Counted from the stretch's first letter, positions 1 through 8,469 are shown. The stretch: 64,000 nucleotides of DNA from Herbidospora cretacea (GCF_001570605.1 NZ_BBXG01000008.1:358119-422118), one strand, 5' to 3'. The notes: generated by a model not told the origin, from the letters alone. Numbers and translations: made by a program.

Positions 1-515
1 GGATCGCCTACGTCCCGGAGGACCGGAAGGCCGAAGGGTTGCTGCTGCCGCTGTCGATCCGCGACAACATCGCGCTCACCACGCTGGCCCGGCGCTCCCG
101 CGCCGGATTCATCCGCCGACGGGCGGAGAAGGCCGAGATCTCCGGCGTGGCGGCGAAGCTGGCCATCGGCGCGGGCCGCGCGACCTCCCAGGCCGCCGGG
201 ACCCTCTCCGGCGGCAACCAGCAGAAGACGGTGATGGCCCGCTGGCTGCTGGCCGACGCCGACGTCTACCTGCTCTACGACGTCACCCGGGGCGTGGACG
301 CGGCCACCAAGCACGACATCTACCACCTGATCGCCGGCCTGGCCCGCAGCGGCAAGGCGGTCCTCTTCCACTCCAGCGAGACCGAGGAGATCGCCCATCT
401 GTGCCACCGGGTCCTGGTCCTGCGCGAGGGCCGGATCGCGGCCGAGCTCGCGGGCCCGGTCGGCGACGCGGAGCAGATCGTCGCCGCCTCGATCAGGGAG
501 AGCGCCGATGCGTGA
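1..515 (+). CDS. Sugar ABC transporter ATP-binding protein, C-terminal part (5' truncated by window)
   Basis: This is the last 170 residues of an RbsA/MglA-type double-NBD sugar ABC ATPase, which powers a CUT2 importer at the inner face of the membrane. The reading frame is open from base 3. The fragment starts with VPEDRKAEG, typical of the second nucleotide-binding domain, and carries the signature LSGGNQQK. Walker B, normally LDEPTRG, reads LYDVTRG: the Walker B Asp is Tyr and the catalytic Glu is Asp, so this second site is probably a poor ATPase. The stop codon overlaps the next gene's GTG start (GTGA), indicating translational coupling with two permeases. The sugar cannot be told from this fragment. 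Confidence 0.93.
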   Translation, partial: IAYVPEDRKAEGLLLPLSIRDNIALTTLARRSRAGFIRRRAEKAEISGVAAKLAIGAGRATSQAAGTLSGGNQQKTVMARWLLADADVYLLYDVTRGVDAATKHDIYHLIAGLARSGKAVLFHSSETEEIAHLCHRVLVLREGRIAAELAGPVGDAEQIVAASIRESADA

Positions 516-1447
516 TCTCGATGCGTGATCTCCAGGAGCGGCTCGGCTACCTGGTCCTGGCCGCGACCGCCGTCGCCTACTTCGCCGTCTACACGACCAG
601 CCTCGGCAGGCCCCCGGGGTCGTTCGACTACCTGGCCATCCTCAACACGACGATGCCGCTCGTGCTGGTCGCCGTCGGGCAGAGTCTCGTCGTCATCACC
701 GGCGGCATCGATCTGTCGGTGGGCGGGGTGGTGAGCGTCTGCGTGGCCGTCACCGCCGCCACCGGCGGGACCCCCGGCTGGATCCTCGCCGTGCTGGCGC
801 TGGGCGCGGCGGCGGGGCTGGTCAACGGGGTGATCGTGGCGTTCGGGCGGATCGCCCCCATTCTCACCACGCTGGCGACGCTGTCGATCTACACCGGGGC
901 CGCCCTCTGGATCCTGCCGGTCCCGGGCGGGTCGATCCTGCCCGGGGTCAGGGCGGTCCTGTCCAACCCCGGCGTCCCCACGGGGCTGGCCTGGCTGGCG
1001 CTGGTGGTGGCGGGCTGGTGGGTGCTGCGGCGGACCCGGTTCGGCATGCGCGTCTACGCCGTGGGCAGCGACGAGACGGCCGCCCGCGCGGTGGGCGTCC
1101 CGGTCGAGCGCGTCAAGGCGGGTGTGTACGCCCTCTCCGGGCTGTGCTCGGCGCTGGCGGGGGTGTTCTACGTGTCCACCACGACGGCGGGCGACGCCAA
1201 CGCGGGCGCACCGTTCATCCTCACGTCCATCGCCTCGGTGGTCGTGGGCGGGGTGGCGTTCAGCGGCGGCCGGGGCAGCGCCATGGGGGCCGTCGCCGGG
1301 GCGGTCGCGCTCACGCTGGTCATCGACGTGCTGTTCTTCGCGGGCATCGACCCGCTCTACCAGTCGCTCTTCCAGGGACTGTTCCTCGTCGTCGCGGTGC
1401 TGCTCGGCACCGCCGCCGCCCTGCTCGCCCGCCGGAGGACCGCGTGA
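512..1447 (+). CDS. Sugar ABC transporter permease (RbsC/AraH type), first of two
   Basis: This is a roughly 311-residue, very hydrophobic BPD_transp_2 family permease. The conserved GQSLVVITGGIDLSVGG segment and the later VVGGVAFSGGRGS segment are hallmarks of CUT2 sugar permeases. I chose GTG at 512 because it overlaps the ATPase stop by four bases and has AGGGAG about 11 bases upstream. ATG at 521 is the alternative and would shorten the protein by three residues. It probably pairs with the next gene to form a heterodimeric membrane channel. Confidence 0.92.
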   Translation: MISMRDLQERLGYLVLAATAVAYFAVYTTSLGRPPGSFDYLAILNTTMPLVLVAVGQSLVVITGGIDLSVGGVVSVCVAVTAATGGTPGWILAVLALGAAAGLVNGVIVAFGRIAPILTTLATLSIYTGAALWILPVPGGSILPGVRAVLSNPGVPTGLAWLALVVAGWWVLRRTRFGMRVYAVGSDETAARAVGVPVERVKAGVYALSGLCSALAGVFYVSTTTAGDANAGAPFILTSIASVVVGGVAFSGGRGSAMGAVAGAVALTLVIDVLFFAGIDPLYQSLFQGLFLVVAVLLGTAAALLARRRTA

Positions 1448-2370
1448 ACCGCCGTGCCCTCTACGCCGCCGCCGTCGCGGCCGCGGTGCTGGTCGTCGGA
1501 GCGGTCCTCACCCCGGGGCTGGCGTCCTGGCCGGGGCTGCGGGCCGTGCTGGTCGTCGCGAGCTTCACCGGGTTCGTCGCGGCCGGGCAGATGCTGGTGG
1601 TCCTCGTCGGCGGGATCGACCTGTCGATCCCGTGGGTGCTGAACGCGGCGGCGATCGTGCTCACCACCACGAGCCTGGGGGCGTCCGGGCGGCTGCCGCT
1701 CGCGCTCGCGCTGGCGATCGGCGCGGGGCTGGCCGCCGGGCTGGTCAACGGGCTCGGGATCGCCTGGCTCGGGGTGCCTGCCGTCGTCATGACGCTCGGC
1801 ATGAACGGCGTGCTGCAGGGTCTCACGCTGGGGCTCTCCCAAGGGTTGACCTGCGACGACTGCGGCCACTACGCCCCTTCGCCGCTCCGGGACCTGTTCG
1901 CGGGCACCGTCCCGGCCGCGCTGCTGGTGTGGCTGGGCGTCGCGCTGCTCGTGACGGTCCTGCTGCGGCTGACCGTCTTCGGGCGGCGGGTGTACGCGAC
2001 CGGCGTGAACCCCCGGGCCGCCTTCCTGTCCGGGGTCGGGGTCAAGGGGGTCACCGTCGCCCTCTACACCCTGTCGGGCGGGTTCGCCGCGCTGGCGGGG
2101 ATCATGCTGGTCGGCTACGGCGGGCAGGCCTCGCTGGGGCTCGGGGATCCCTACCTGTTCGAGTCGATCGCCGCGGTCGTGGTGGGCGGGGTGTCGATCC
2201 TCGGCGGCCGGGGCGACTACGTCGGCGTCGTCGCGGGGTCGCTCACGCTGGTCGCCGTCACGACGGTGCTGCGGGCCCAGCAGGTGCCCGAGCACGGCCG
2301 GCTCATGATCTACGGCCTGGTCATCCTCGCCATCCTGTTCGCCTACGGCCGGGAGAGAGCCCATGATTGA
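1444..2370 (+). CDS. Sugar ABC transporter permease, second of two
   Basis: This is a 308-residue BPD_transp_2 permease, homologous to its upstream neighbour (GQMLVVLVGGIDLSIPW, VVGGVSILGGRGDY). Its GTG start overlaps the previous stop by four bases (GTGA), and its end overlaps the lactonase gene by eight bases. All four genes are therefore one tightly coupled unit. Two different permeases with one double-NBD ATPase fits a heteromeric CUT2 importer. The periplasmic-type binding protein is not in the window and should lie upstream. Confidence 0.92.
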   Translation: MNRRALYAAAVAAAVLVVGAVLTPGLASWPGLRAVLVVASFTGFVAAGQMLVVLVGGIDLSIPWVLNAAAIVLTTTSLGASGRLPLALALAIGAGLAAGLVNGLGIAWLGVPAVVMTLGMNGVLQGLTLGLSQGLTCDDCGHYAPSPLRDLFAGTVPAALLVWLGVALLVTVLLRLTVFGRRVYATGVNPRAAFLSGVGVKGVTVALYTLSGGFAALAGIMLVGYGGQASLGLGDPYLFESIAAVVVGGVSILGGRGDYVGVVAGSLTLVAVTTVLRAQQVPEHGRLMIYGLVILAILFAYGRERAHD

Positions 2371-3181
2371 CGTCTTCAGCGACATCCCGTGCCGCCTGGG
2401 CGAGAGCGCCCTGTGGGACGGCGAGCGCCTCTACTGGGTCGACGTCCTCGGCCACCGGATCCACGCCAAACCCTGGACCGGCGGCGACACGATCACCCTG
2501 GAGACCCCGGGCCCGGTCGGCGCCGTGGCGCTGCGGCGGCACGGCCTCGTGGCCACGCTCCGCCACGCCGTCGCCTTCGCCGATGTCGACGAGGGCACCC
2601 TGGAGATCGCCGCCGAGGTCGAGGACGCGGCGGAGAACCGGCTCAACGACGGCGCGGCCGACGCCGAGGGCCGGTTCTGGTTCGGGTCGATGAACCTGGC
2701 GGAGGAGAAGCCGACCGGCTCCTTCTACCGGCTCGACCCCGACCGCACGCTCACCCGGGTCTTCGGCGGGGTCACCTGCTCCAACGGCCCCGCCTTCAGC
2801 CCGGACGGCCGCACGCTCTACCACGTCGACTCCACGGCGGCGCGGATCACGGCGTACACGATCGAGGAGGGGGAGGTGACCGGCGGCCGCGTCTTCGCCA
2901 CCGACGACGACTGCTTCCCCGACGGGCTGGCCGTCGACGCCGAGGGCGGCGTCTGGAACTGCAAGTGGAACGGCGCGAGGATCGTCCGGTACGCCCCCGA
3001 CGGCACGATCGACCGGGTGCTCAGGGTCCCGGTGGAGCGGCCGACCCGCTGCGCGTTCGCCGGGCCGGACCTCGACGTCCTGGCGATCACCACCGCCGCC
3101 GGGACACGGCCGTTGTCGGGCCGGGTGTTGCTGGCCGACCCCGGCGCACGGGGCCTGCCCGCCCACGCCTACCTGGGCTGA
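2363..3181 (+). CDS. SMP-30/gluconolactonase/LRE family protein
   Basis: This 272-residue six-bladed beta-propeller of the SMP-30/regucalcin family is a metal-dependent sugar lactonase. Family motifs include the N-terminal LGESALWDG, the N-x-G motif NDGAADAEGRFWFGSM, CSNGPAFSPDGRTLYHVDS and FPDGLAVDAEGGVW. The length matches the family. The ATG follows GGGAGAGA and overlaps the permease stop by eight bases. Because it ends a sugar-import operon, it probably hydrolyses the aldonolactone formed when the imported sugar is oxidised (an L-arabinose, D-xylose or galactose type route). The exact sugar is inference. Confidence 0.9.
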   Translation: MIDVFSDIPCRLGESALWDGERLYWVDVLGHRIHAKPWTGGDTITLETPGPVGAVALRRHGLVATLRHAVAFADVDEGTLEIAAEVEDAAENRLNDGAADAEGRFWFGSMNLAEEKPTGSFYRLDPDRTLTRVFGGVTCSNGPAFSPDGRTLYHVDSTAARITAYTIEEGEVTGGRVFATDDDCFPDGLAVDAEGGVWNCKWNGARIVRYAPDGTIDRVLRVPVERPTRCAFAGPDLDVLAITTAAGTRPLSGRVLLADPGARGLPAHAYLG

Positions 3182-3201
3182 CCTGGGTATATGTTCGGAT
3201 T

Positions 3202-3558
3202 ATGTATGACGACGGTCTGGTGACCTGCACGGACACCGAGCTGATCATCAGGACGTACTACCTCTGGGGCGGCGACAAGCGGATCGCGTTGAGGGCCATC
3301 AGGGCGGTCAACGCGGTGCCGCTGCCCCACGGGAGCCGGCGGCTCTGGGGCACCGGCGACTTCGTGCACTGGTACAACCTCGACCGCGACCGGCCCTCGC
3401 GCCGGATGGCGCTGTGGATCGACGTCGGGGCCCGCGTCGTCCCGGCGGTCACGCCGCGGGACCCGCGCCGGTTGATCACGGAGTTGGCTTCACGAGGGAT
3501 TCGGACGAATCGGGCTGGGGTTGTGCAGCGTGGCCAGAACTGGATGCGGCTGGCCTGA
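3202..3558 (+). CDS. Small conserved-looking protein of unknown function
   Basis: This 118-residue soluble protein has no signal peptide or membrane segment. Alternating hydrophobic strands (LVTCTDTELIIRTYYLWGG, then RIALRAIRAVNAVPL) look like a small PH-like beta-barrel of the kind found in short actinobacterial proteins, but I recognise no named family. No Shine-Dalgarno is evident. A TATATGTT-like -10 lies only about eight bases before the ATG, so the mRNA may be leaderless. The last 83 bases overlap the 3' end of the convergent YihY gene. Confidence 0.65.
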   Translation: MYDDGLVTCTDTELIIRTYYLWGGDKRIALRAIRAVNAVPLPHGSRRLWGTGDFVHWYNLDRDRPSRRMALWIDVGARVVPAVTPRDPRRLITELASRGIRTNRAGVVQRGQNWMRLA

Positions 3559-4420
3559 GGCGCCGGCGGTTCGCCAGGTCGACCACGGTGCCGTGGGAGC
3601 TGGTGGCGGCGTGCGAGGCGGCGTACAGGATCAGCATGTTGAGCAGTTTCAGGAACAGCAGCATGCCCACGGCGCTGGCCACCACGGTGTAGGCCGGATT
3701 CGACGAGCTGATGTTGAAGTAGAACTGCCCGAGGGTCTTCAGCGCCTCCAGGCCGACCGTGATGATCAGGGCGGGCCCGATCACGCGGCGGAACGACAGC
3801 CGCAGGCGCGGCGCGAGGGTGAGCAGGGCGGTCGACAGCAGCAGGTTCACCAGGAACCCCAGGCACACCGCCGCGGCCTGGAGCGCCAGGCGCGACGCCG
3901 GGGCGTCGGGTCCGACTGTGTGGCCGGTCAGCCACGACAGCGCCGACTGCGCGCCGAACGAGAACGCCAGCGAGGTCGCCAGCAGCACCCCGAGCGTCAC
4001 CAGCACGGCCATGTCGATGGCCCACCGCACCGCGAAGGTGCCGGGATGCTCGTCGAGCCCCCACATCGTGCGGCTGGACGATCGCATCGAGTCGATCCAG
4101 AACAGCCCGGTCAGCGGGAGGCCGAACAGCGCGATCCAGCCGGCGGCGTCGCGGGCGTCGCGCAGCGCCGTCACGTCGAGCCGGGGGAAGGTGTCGCTGA
4201 GGTACTCGGCGACCTGGGCCAGCGCTCCGGGGGTGTCCCAGAGGTGGCCCATGATGACGAAGGCCAGCAGGCCGAGCGCGAAGATCGCGAAGAACGCGTA
4301 GTAGGTCATGCCCGCCGACAGACGGCCCCCGCCGAGCCGGTCGAATCTGATCGCCGCGCGCACGTGGTGGTCGAGCCAGGGATGACGCCGGACGAACTCG
4401 CCCCATCCGCTCACCCGCAT
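3476..4420 (-). CDS. YihY/virulence factor BrkB family integral membrane protein
   Basis: The 314-residue protein has the YihY/BrkB pattern: an amphipathic N-terminus, GGRLSAGMTYYAFFAIFALGL as the first helix, then five further hydrophobic stretches, and the family-like segment FYFNISSSNPAYTVVASAVGMLLFLKL. The family is widespread and its molecular role is poorly defined (once mis-assigned as RNase BN). The C-terminal tail is polar and overlaps the convergent unknown gene by 83 bases. It seems to be transcribed alone or with the upstream DUF2087 gene, 28 bases away on the same strand. Confidence 0.88.
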   Translation of the reverse strand: MRVSGWGEFVRRHPWLDHHVRAAIRFDRLGGGRLSAGMTYYAFFAIFALGLLAFVIMGHLWDTPGALAQVAEYLSDTFPRLDVTALRDARDAAGWIALFGLPLTGLFWIDSMRSSSRTMWGLDEHPGTFAVRWAIDMAVLVTLGVLLATSLAFSFGAQSALSWLTGHTVGPDAPASRLALQAAAVCLGFLVNLLLSTALLTLAPRLRLSFRRVIGPALIITVGLEALKTLGQFYFNISSSNPAYTVVASAVGMLLFLKLLNMLILYAASHAATSSHGTVVDLANRRRLRPAASSSGHAAQPQPDSSESLVKPTP

Positions 4421-4448
4421 GGCCCCTTATTACCCGGAGGGCGGCATT

Positions 4449-4721
4449 TCAGACGGTGCCGCCGCTGCGCCAGTAGACGTTGTTCTCCCTGGACAGGAAG
4501 TCATTATCGACCAGGTAGCGGCGCAGCGCGGCGTAGTCGTCGAAGAAGCCGCCGAGGATCTCGTTGACCTCCTTCTCGGGGTAGCGGACGCCGATCTCGA
4601 ACGACGACTGGGCGATGCGGTCGAGCACGGCCATCCGCACGACGTGTTTGGCGGGCATCTGGATGAGGCGGCCGTCGCGCAGGAAGCGGTCGATGACCTC
4701 TGGGGTGACTTCGGTGGTCAT
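4449..4721 (-). CDS. DUF2087 domain-containing protein
   Basis: The whole 90-residue protein is a DUF2087 domain: the basic stretch before MAVLDRIAQSSFEIG, then RYPEKEVNEILGGFFDDYAALRRYLVDNDFLSRENNVYW. DUF2087 is a winged-helix-like module often appended to ArsR/MarR regulators. Here it stands alone, so it is a probable small DNA-binding or accessory protein. It precedes YihY on the same strand with a 28-base gap. Confidence 0.85.
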   Translation of the reverse strand: MTTEVTPEVIDRFLRDGRLIQMPAKHVVRMAVLDRIAQSSFEIGVRYPEKEVNEILGGFFDDYAALRRYLVDNDFLSRENNVYWRSGGTV

Positions 4722-4914
4722 CCCCCGATCCTAGGAGGGTCCGCAACGGCTTTTTCAGTCGGCATAAACTCTCGATAAATGGCATACTTTCCCAGGTCAG
4801 GACCGAAATGGGGATAATCGGCCAGCTTGACCCGTTCTGTTGCCGTATAGAGCGTGTATATCGATCGACCGGTAAGGTGCAGGACACCCCACGAGATCAC
4901 CCCCGAAGGTGGCG
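4722..4914. promoter_or_regulatory. Divergent promoter region of the DUF2087 and SARP genes
   Basis: This 193-base intergenic region is unusually A/T-rich for the window (stretches such as CATAAACTCTCGATAAATGG). It separates two divergent genes. It contains the direct repeat at 4844-4861 described separately, and GAAGG at 4905-4909 as ribosome site for the SARP gene. Confidence 0.6.
4844..4861. promoter_or_regulatory. Putative SARP box upstream of the SARP gene
   Basis: CGTATAG-AGCG-TGTATAT is a 7-base direct repeat separated by 4 bases, giving the 11-bp period expected for SARP-family binding sites. It lies about 55 bases upstream of the SARP start. A near-identical element occurs at 8515-8532 upstream of a secreted peptide gene. 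Because the core TATA is itself palindromic, orientation is ambiguous. Binding by the adjacent SARP is inference. Confidence 0.5.
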
Positions 4915-7900
4915 ATGAGGCTACGTGTTCTCGGTCCGCTCGACATCACGGTCGGCGGCGAACCCGTGCCGTTGCGGTCGGAGAAGCAGCGGCTCCTGCT
5001 GGCCGTGCTGATCGGCAACGCCAACGCCCCGACGACGGGCAGCCGCCTCATCGGCGCGCTCTGGGAGGAGCCGCCCGCGTCCGCGCACGAGAACCTCCGC
5101 CTGTACGTCTACCACCTCCGCAAGGCGCTCGGAGACCGCGACCGGGTGGTGCGCCACCCATCCGGATATGCCCTTTCGGTCGGGCCCGGCGAGCTCGACG
5201 CGGCCGACTTCGAGGCCCTGACGGCCGAGGGCGCGCGGGCGATGAACGGCGGCGACCCGGCGACCGGGCGGCGGCTGCTGGCCAGGGCGCTGGAGATGTG
5301 GCGCGGGCCCGCCTACGGGAACCTCGCCGACCACCCCGCCATCTGGCCCGCCGCGACACGGCTGGAGGAGGCCCGGTTACGGGCGGCCGAGCTGCGGATC
5401 ACCGCCGACCTCGCGCTCGGGCGTCACGAGGACCTCGTCGGCGAGCTCACCGCGCTAGTGGCCGAACACCCGACCCGGGAGCGGCTGCGGGCCCACCTGA
5501 TGCTGGCGCTCCATCGCGCCGGGCGGCGGGCCGAGGCCCTGGAGACCTTCCGCGAGGGACGGCGCGTCCTCATCGGGGAGCTCGGGCTGGAGCCCGGGGC
5601 CGAACTGCGGGCGCTGCACGAGGAGATCCTGCGCGGCGACTCCGGCGCGTCCGCGCCGCGCCCGGCCGAGCCCAAGAGCGGGCCGATGCTGTTCCCCACC
5701 CCGGCGCAGCTCCCCCACGACGTCGCCGACTTCGTCGGCCGGGCCGGGGAACTGGCCGAGCTCGACCGGCTGCTGGAGCTGCGGCAGCGCCAGGGGGTGC
5801 CCGCCTTCCTCGGGCTCACCGGGATGGGCGGCGTCGGCAAGACGGGCCTGGCCGTCCACTGGGCCCACCGGGTGGCCGGGCGGTTCGCCGACGGCCAGCT
5901 CTACGTCGACCTGCGCGGCTACGCCGAGGACGCCGAGCCGCTCGCGCCCCGCCAGGTGGTCGACCGGTTCCTGCGGGCGCTCGGCGTGCCGGGCAGCCGG
6001 ATCCCCGACGACATCGACGAGCGGGCCGGGCTGCTGCGCAGCGTGCTGTCGCGGCGGCGGGTGCTGCTCGTGCTCGACAACGCCCGCGACGCCGGGCAGG
6101 TGCGCCCGCTGCTGCCCGGCAGCCCCGGGTGCGCGGTCATGGTGACCAGCCGCGACGGCCTCGACGGGCTGGTGGCGCAGGAACGCGCCGACATCCTCCA
6201 GGTGCACACGCTGGGCGACTCGGAGGGCGTGGCGGTGCTGGCCGGGCTCGCCGGGGGCGCGGTCGACGCGGCCGATCCGGAGCTGGCCCGGCTGAGCGAG
6301 CTGTGCGGCGGGCTCCCGCTGGCGCTGCGCATCGCCGGGGCGCGGCTGGCCGGGCGCACCCGGCTCACGGCCGGAGTCCTGGCCGGTCACCTCGCCGACG
6401 AGCGGAACCGGCTCAGCGAGCTCAGCCACGGCGGGGTGCGGGTGCGGGCCAACTTCGGGCTCAGCTACCGCGACCTCGACCCGGCGGCGGCGGCGCTGTT
6501 CCGGCGGCTCAGCCTGCTGGGCGTGCCCGACTTCGGCGAGTGGGCCGGCGGGCCGCTGCTCGACATCGGCCGCGAGCCGCTCGGCGAGCTGTTCGAGCAG
6601 CTCGTCGCCGCGCAGCTGCTCGAAGTGGTGGCGCAGGAGGGCGCGGGCGGGGTCCGCTACCGCTTCCACGACCTGGTCCGGCTGTTCGCCCGCGAGCGCG
6701 CCCTGGAGGAGGACGACGCCGCCACCCGCGCCGACGCCATGGCCCGCTCGCTCGGCACCTGGCTGTCGCTGGCCCAGGAGGCCCACCGCCGCGAATACGG
6801 CGGCGACTTCGCCGTGCTGCGCGGCGCCACGCCCCGCCGGGCGCCCGATCCGGCGCTGGCCGACGCGCTGCTGGGCGAGCCGATCGAGTGGCTCGCCGCC
6901 GAGCGGGCCGGGCTCGTGTCGGCCGTCTCGCACGCCGCCGACCTGGGGCTGGCGTCGCTGGCCTGGGAGCTGGCGATGACGTGCGTGACGCTGTTCGAGG
7001 CGCGCAGCCTGTTCGACGACTGGCGCTCCACCCACGAGGTCGCGCTCGCCGCCGCCCGCGCCGCGGGCGACGCGCTCGGCGAGGCCGCGATGGTGTACGG
7101 CCTGGGCAGCCTGGCCCTCTTCCGCCAGGAGTACACCCCCGCGGCCGAACTGCTGGAGGACGCCTCGGCCCGCTTCGAGGGCGTCGGCAGCGACCACGGC
7201 GTGGGCCTGGCGCAGCGCAACCTGGCTCTGCTCGACCGCATCACCGGCACGCCCGAACGCGCCCACCACCGCTACAAGGAGGCCGCCGACCTGCTCAGGG
7301 AGGCCGGCGACCGGGCCGCCCAGGCGCACGCCGGGATCGGGCTGGCCCAGATCAGGCTCGAAGAGGGCGGGTTCGCCGAGGCCGAGTCCCTGCTGCGCGA
7401 CGCGCTGCGCACCTTCCAGGACATCGGCAACCGGCGCGGCCAGGCGCAGGCGCTGTTCCGGCTGGGCGACGCCTACATCCGGCAGGACCGCCCCGAGCCC
7501 GCCCGCGACGCGTTCGCGGCGGCGCTGCCGCTGGTCCGCTCGATCGGCGACCTCGTCGGGGAGGCCTATCTGCTGCGCGGCCTCGGCCAGGCGCAGCTCG
7601 CCTCCGGGGAGCGGCCGGAAGCCGAGACGTCGATGAAGGCCGCCGTCGCCGCCGCGCAGCGGGTCGGCGACCAGTTCGCCGAGGCCAGCGCCTCGCTGGG
7701 GCTCGGTTCCCTCTACGAGTCCGGCGACGACCTCGCCGCCGCGGTCCCCCACCTCGAACGAGCGGTGACGCTGTTCGCCGAGATGGGCAACCCGACCTGG
7801 CGGGCCCGCGCAATGGACGCCCTCGCCGTCACCCTCCGCAGGTCGGGTGACGAGGAGGCCGCGCGGGCCCTGTGGGAGACGGCCCACTCCCTGCTGGCCG

Positions 7901-7959
7901 GCCTCGACTCCCCCGAGGCCGCGAAGCTGGCGGCGAGGCTGACCCCTCGCCCCGAGTAG
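4915..7959 (+). CDS. AfsR/SARP-family transcriptional regulator (SARP DNA-binding, BTAD, NB-ARC, TPR)
   Basis: This 1014-residue large SARP begins MRLRVLGPLDITVGGEPV, the OmpR-like winged helix (about 1-95). A bacterial transcriptional activation domain follows (about 100-245), then an NB-ARC ATPase with Walker A GMGGVGKTGLA near residue 305 and VLLVLDNARD as Walker B, then a C-terminal array of TPRs (about 660-1000). Such proteins activate secondary-metabolite or developmental genes. I chose ATG at 4915 because GAAGG lies five bases upstream; in-frame GTG at 4909 lacks a ribosome site. Codon 155 is the rare TTA (5377-5379), a hallmark of bldA-dependent regulators. The likely local targets are its own promoter and the small peptide genes downstream. 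Confidence 0.93.
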   Translation: MRLRVLGPLDITVGGEPVPLRSEKQRLLLAVLIGNANAPTTGSRLIGALWEEPPASAHENLRLYVYHLRKALGDRDRVVRHPSGYALSVGPGELDAADFEALTAEGARAMNGGDPATGRRLLARALEMWRGPAYGNLADHPAIWPAATRLEEARLRAAELRITADLALGRHEDLVGELTALVAEHPTRERLRAHLMLALHRAGRRAEALETFREGRRVLIGELGLEPGAELRALHEEILRGDSGASAPRPAEPKSGPMLFPTPAQLPHDVADFVGRAGELAELDRLLELRQRQGVPAFLGLTGMGGVGKTGLAVHWAHRVAGRFADGQLYVDLRGYAEDAEPLAPRQVVDRFLRALGVPGSRIPDDIDERAGLLRSVLSRRRVLLVLDNARDAGQVRPLLPGSPGCAVMVTSRDGLDGLVAQERADILQVHTLGDSEGVAVLAGLAGGAVDAADPELARLSELCGGLPLALRIAGARLAGRTRLTAGVLAGHLADERNRLSELSHGGVRVRANFGLSYRDLDPAAAALFRRLSLLGVPDFGEWAGGPLLDIGREPLGELFEQLVAAQLLEVVAQEGAGGVRYRFHDLVRLFARERALEEDDAATRADAMARSLGTWLSLAQEAHRREYGGDFAVLRGATPRRAPDPALADALLGEPIEWLAAERAGLVSAVSHAADLGLASLAWELAMTCVTLFEARSLFDDWRSTHEVALAAARAAGDALGEAAMVYGLGSLALFRQEYTPAAELLEDASARFEGVGSDHGVGLAQRNLALLDRITGTPERAHHRYKEAADLLREAGDRAAQAHAGIGLAQIRLEEGGFAEAESLLRDALRTFQDIGNRRGQAQALFRLGDAYIRQDRPEPARDAFAAALPLVRSIGDLVGEAYLLRGLGQAQLASGERPEAETSMKAAVAAAQRVGDQFAEASASLGLGSLYESGDDLAAAVPHLERAVTLFAEMGNPTWRARAMDALAVTLRRSGDEEAARALWETAHSLLAGLDSPEAAKLAARLTPRPE

Positions 7960-7990
7960 GCGCGCTCACATCCCGGTGGTCAGCCACTGG

Positions 7991-8182
7991 TCAGCCGTTG
8001 GGCGGACGCTGGTTGCCCCAGTGCATGTTCGGGTCGGGCTTGATGGTGCAGGTGCCCTCCGAGTCGATCTCGCACGGAGGCACCGGCGGGCCCGCCGGCG
8101 CCGCGAGAGCCGGGCCGCTGACGGCTCCCAGCACCCCGGTGGTCAGTGCGGCGGCGACCAGCGCCTTTTTGATCTTGTGCAT
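7991..8182 (-). CDS. Small secreted peptide 1, NMHWGN family
   Basis: This 63-residue protein starts MHKIKKALVAAALTTG and has a clear Sec signal peptide with an ALA cleavage site near residue 28. The mature part is about 35 residues, Pro-rich, with two Cys and the motif NMHWGN near the C-terminus. It is a paralogue of the next gene upstream (signal peptide core LGAVSGPALA against LGAVSAPASA, and the same NMHWGN). I know no family for it. GGGGGAACGG precedes the ATG. It is probably co-transcribed with 8275-8469. Confidence 0.72.
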   Translation of the reverse strand: MHKIKKALVAAALTTGVLGAVSGPALAAPAGPPVPPCEIDSEGTCTIKPDPNMHWGNQRPPNG

Positions 8183-8225
8183 GTCCGTTCCCCCGTCGAA
8201 GTTGAGATTCCAGCACTCGTTCCAC

Positions 8226-8263
8226 CGCGACCGCCGCCGGCCCCCGTCGCGACGGCGGTCGCG
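8226..8263. terminator. Strong hairpin between the two peptide genes
   Basis: CGCGACCGCCG (8226-8236) pairs perfectly with CGGCGGTCGCG (8253-8263) around a 16-base loop. It lies downstream of peptide gene 2 and upstream of peptide gene 1 (minus strand). There is no T-run, so it may attenuate read-through, stabilise the first transcript end, or act as a processing site. Confidence 0.5.
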
Positions 8264-8274
8264 TCCAGGAGCCG

Positions 8275-8469
8275 TCACGTGCCGTCGTCACCACCGCCAC
8301 CGGGACCCTTGCAGCCCTCGTTGCCCCAGTGCATGTTCGTGTCGCACACGCTGGCGGGCGGTGGCCACGGCGACCCGTCCGACCGGGCCGAGGCCGGGGC
8401 GCTGACCGCGCCCAGCGCGCCGGCGGTCAGCGCGAGGACGATCAGCCCTGCTTTCGTGCTCTTGTTCAT
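8275..8469 (-). CDS. Small secreted peptide 2, NMHWGN family
   Basis: The 64-residue product has the Sec signal peptide MNKSTKAGLIVLALTAGALG with an ASA cleavage site. The mature peptide of about 36 residues holds CDTNMHWGNEGC and ends in a Gly-rich acidic tail. The NMHWGN hexapeptide is flanked by two Cys (C-x2-NMHWGN-x2-C), which could form a disulfide loop. GGGGGAGCCGCC precedes the ATG. A SARP-box-like repeat lies 46-63 bases upstream. Function is unknown; size and export suggest a signalling, morphogenetic or antimicrobial peptide. Confidence 0.72.
   Translation of the reverse strand: MNKSTKAGLIVLALTAGALGAVSAPASARSDGSPWPPPASVCDTNMHWGNEGCKGPGGGGDDGT

Noticed and set aside
5455-7887. An 810-codon minus-strand frame inside the SARP gene
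   Set aside because: It is a codon-position shadow of the SARP coding sequence, with low-complexity composition and no ribosome site.
8226-8263. Attachment site or transposon end at the hairpin between peptide genes
   Set aside because: No flanking target duplication, integrase or transposase. It is explained as a transcript-end hairpin.
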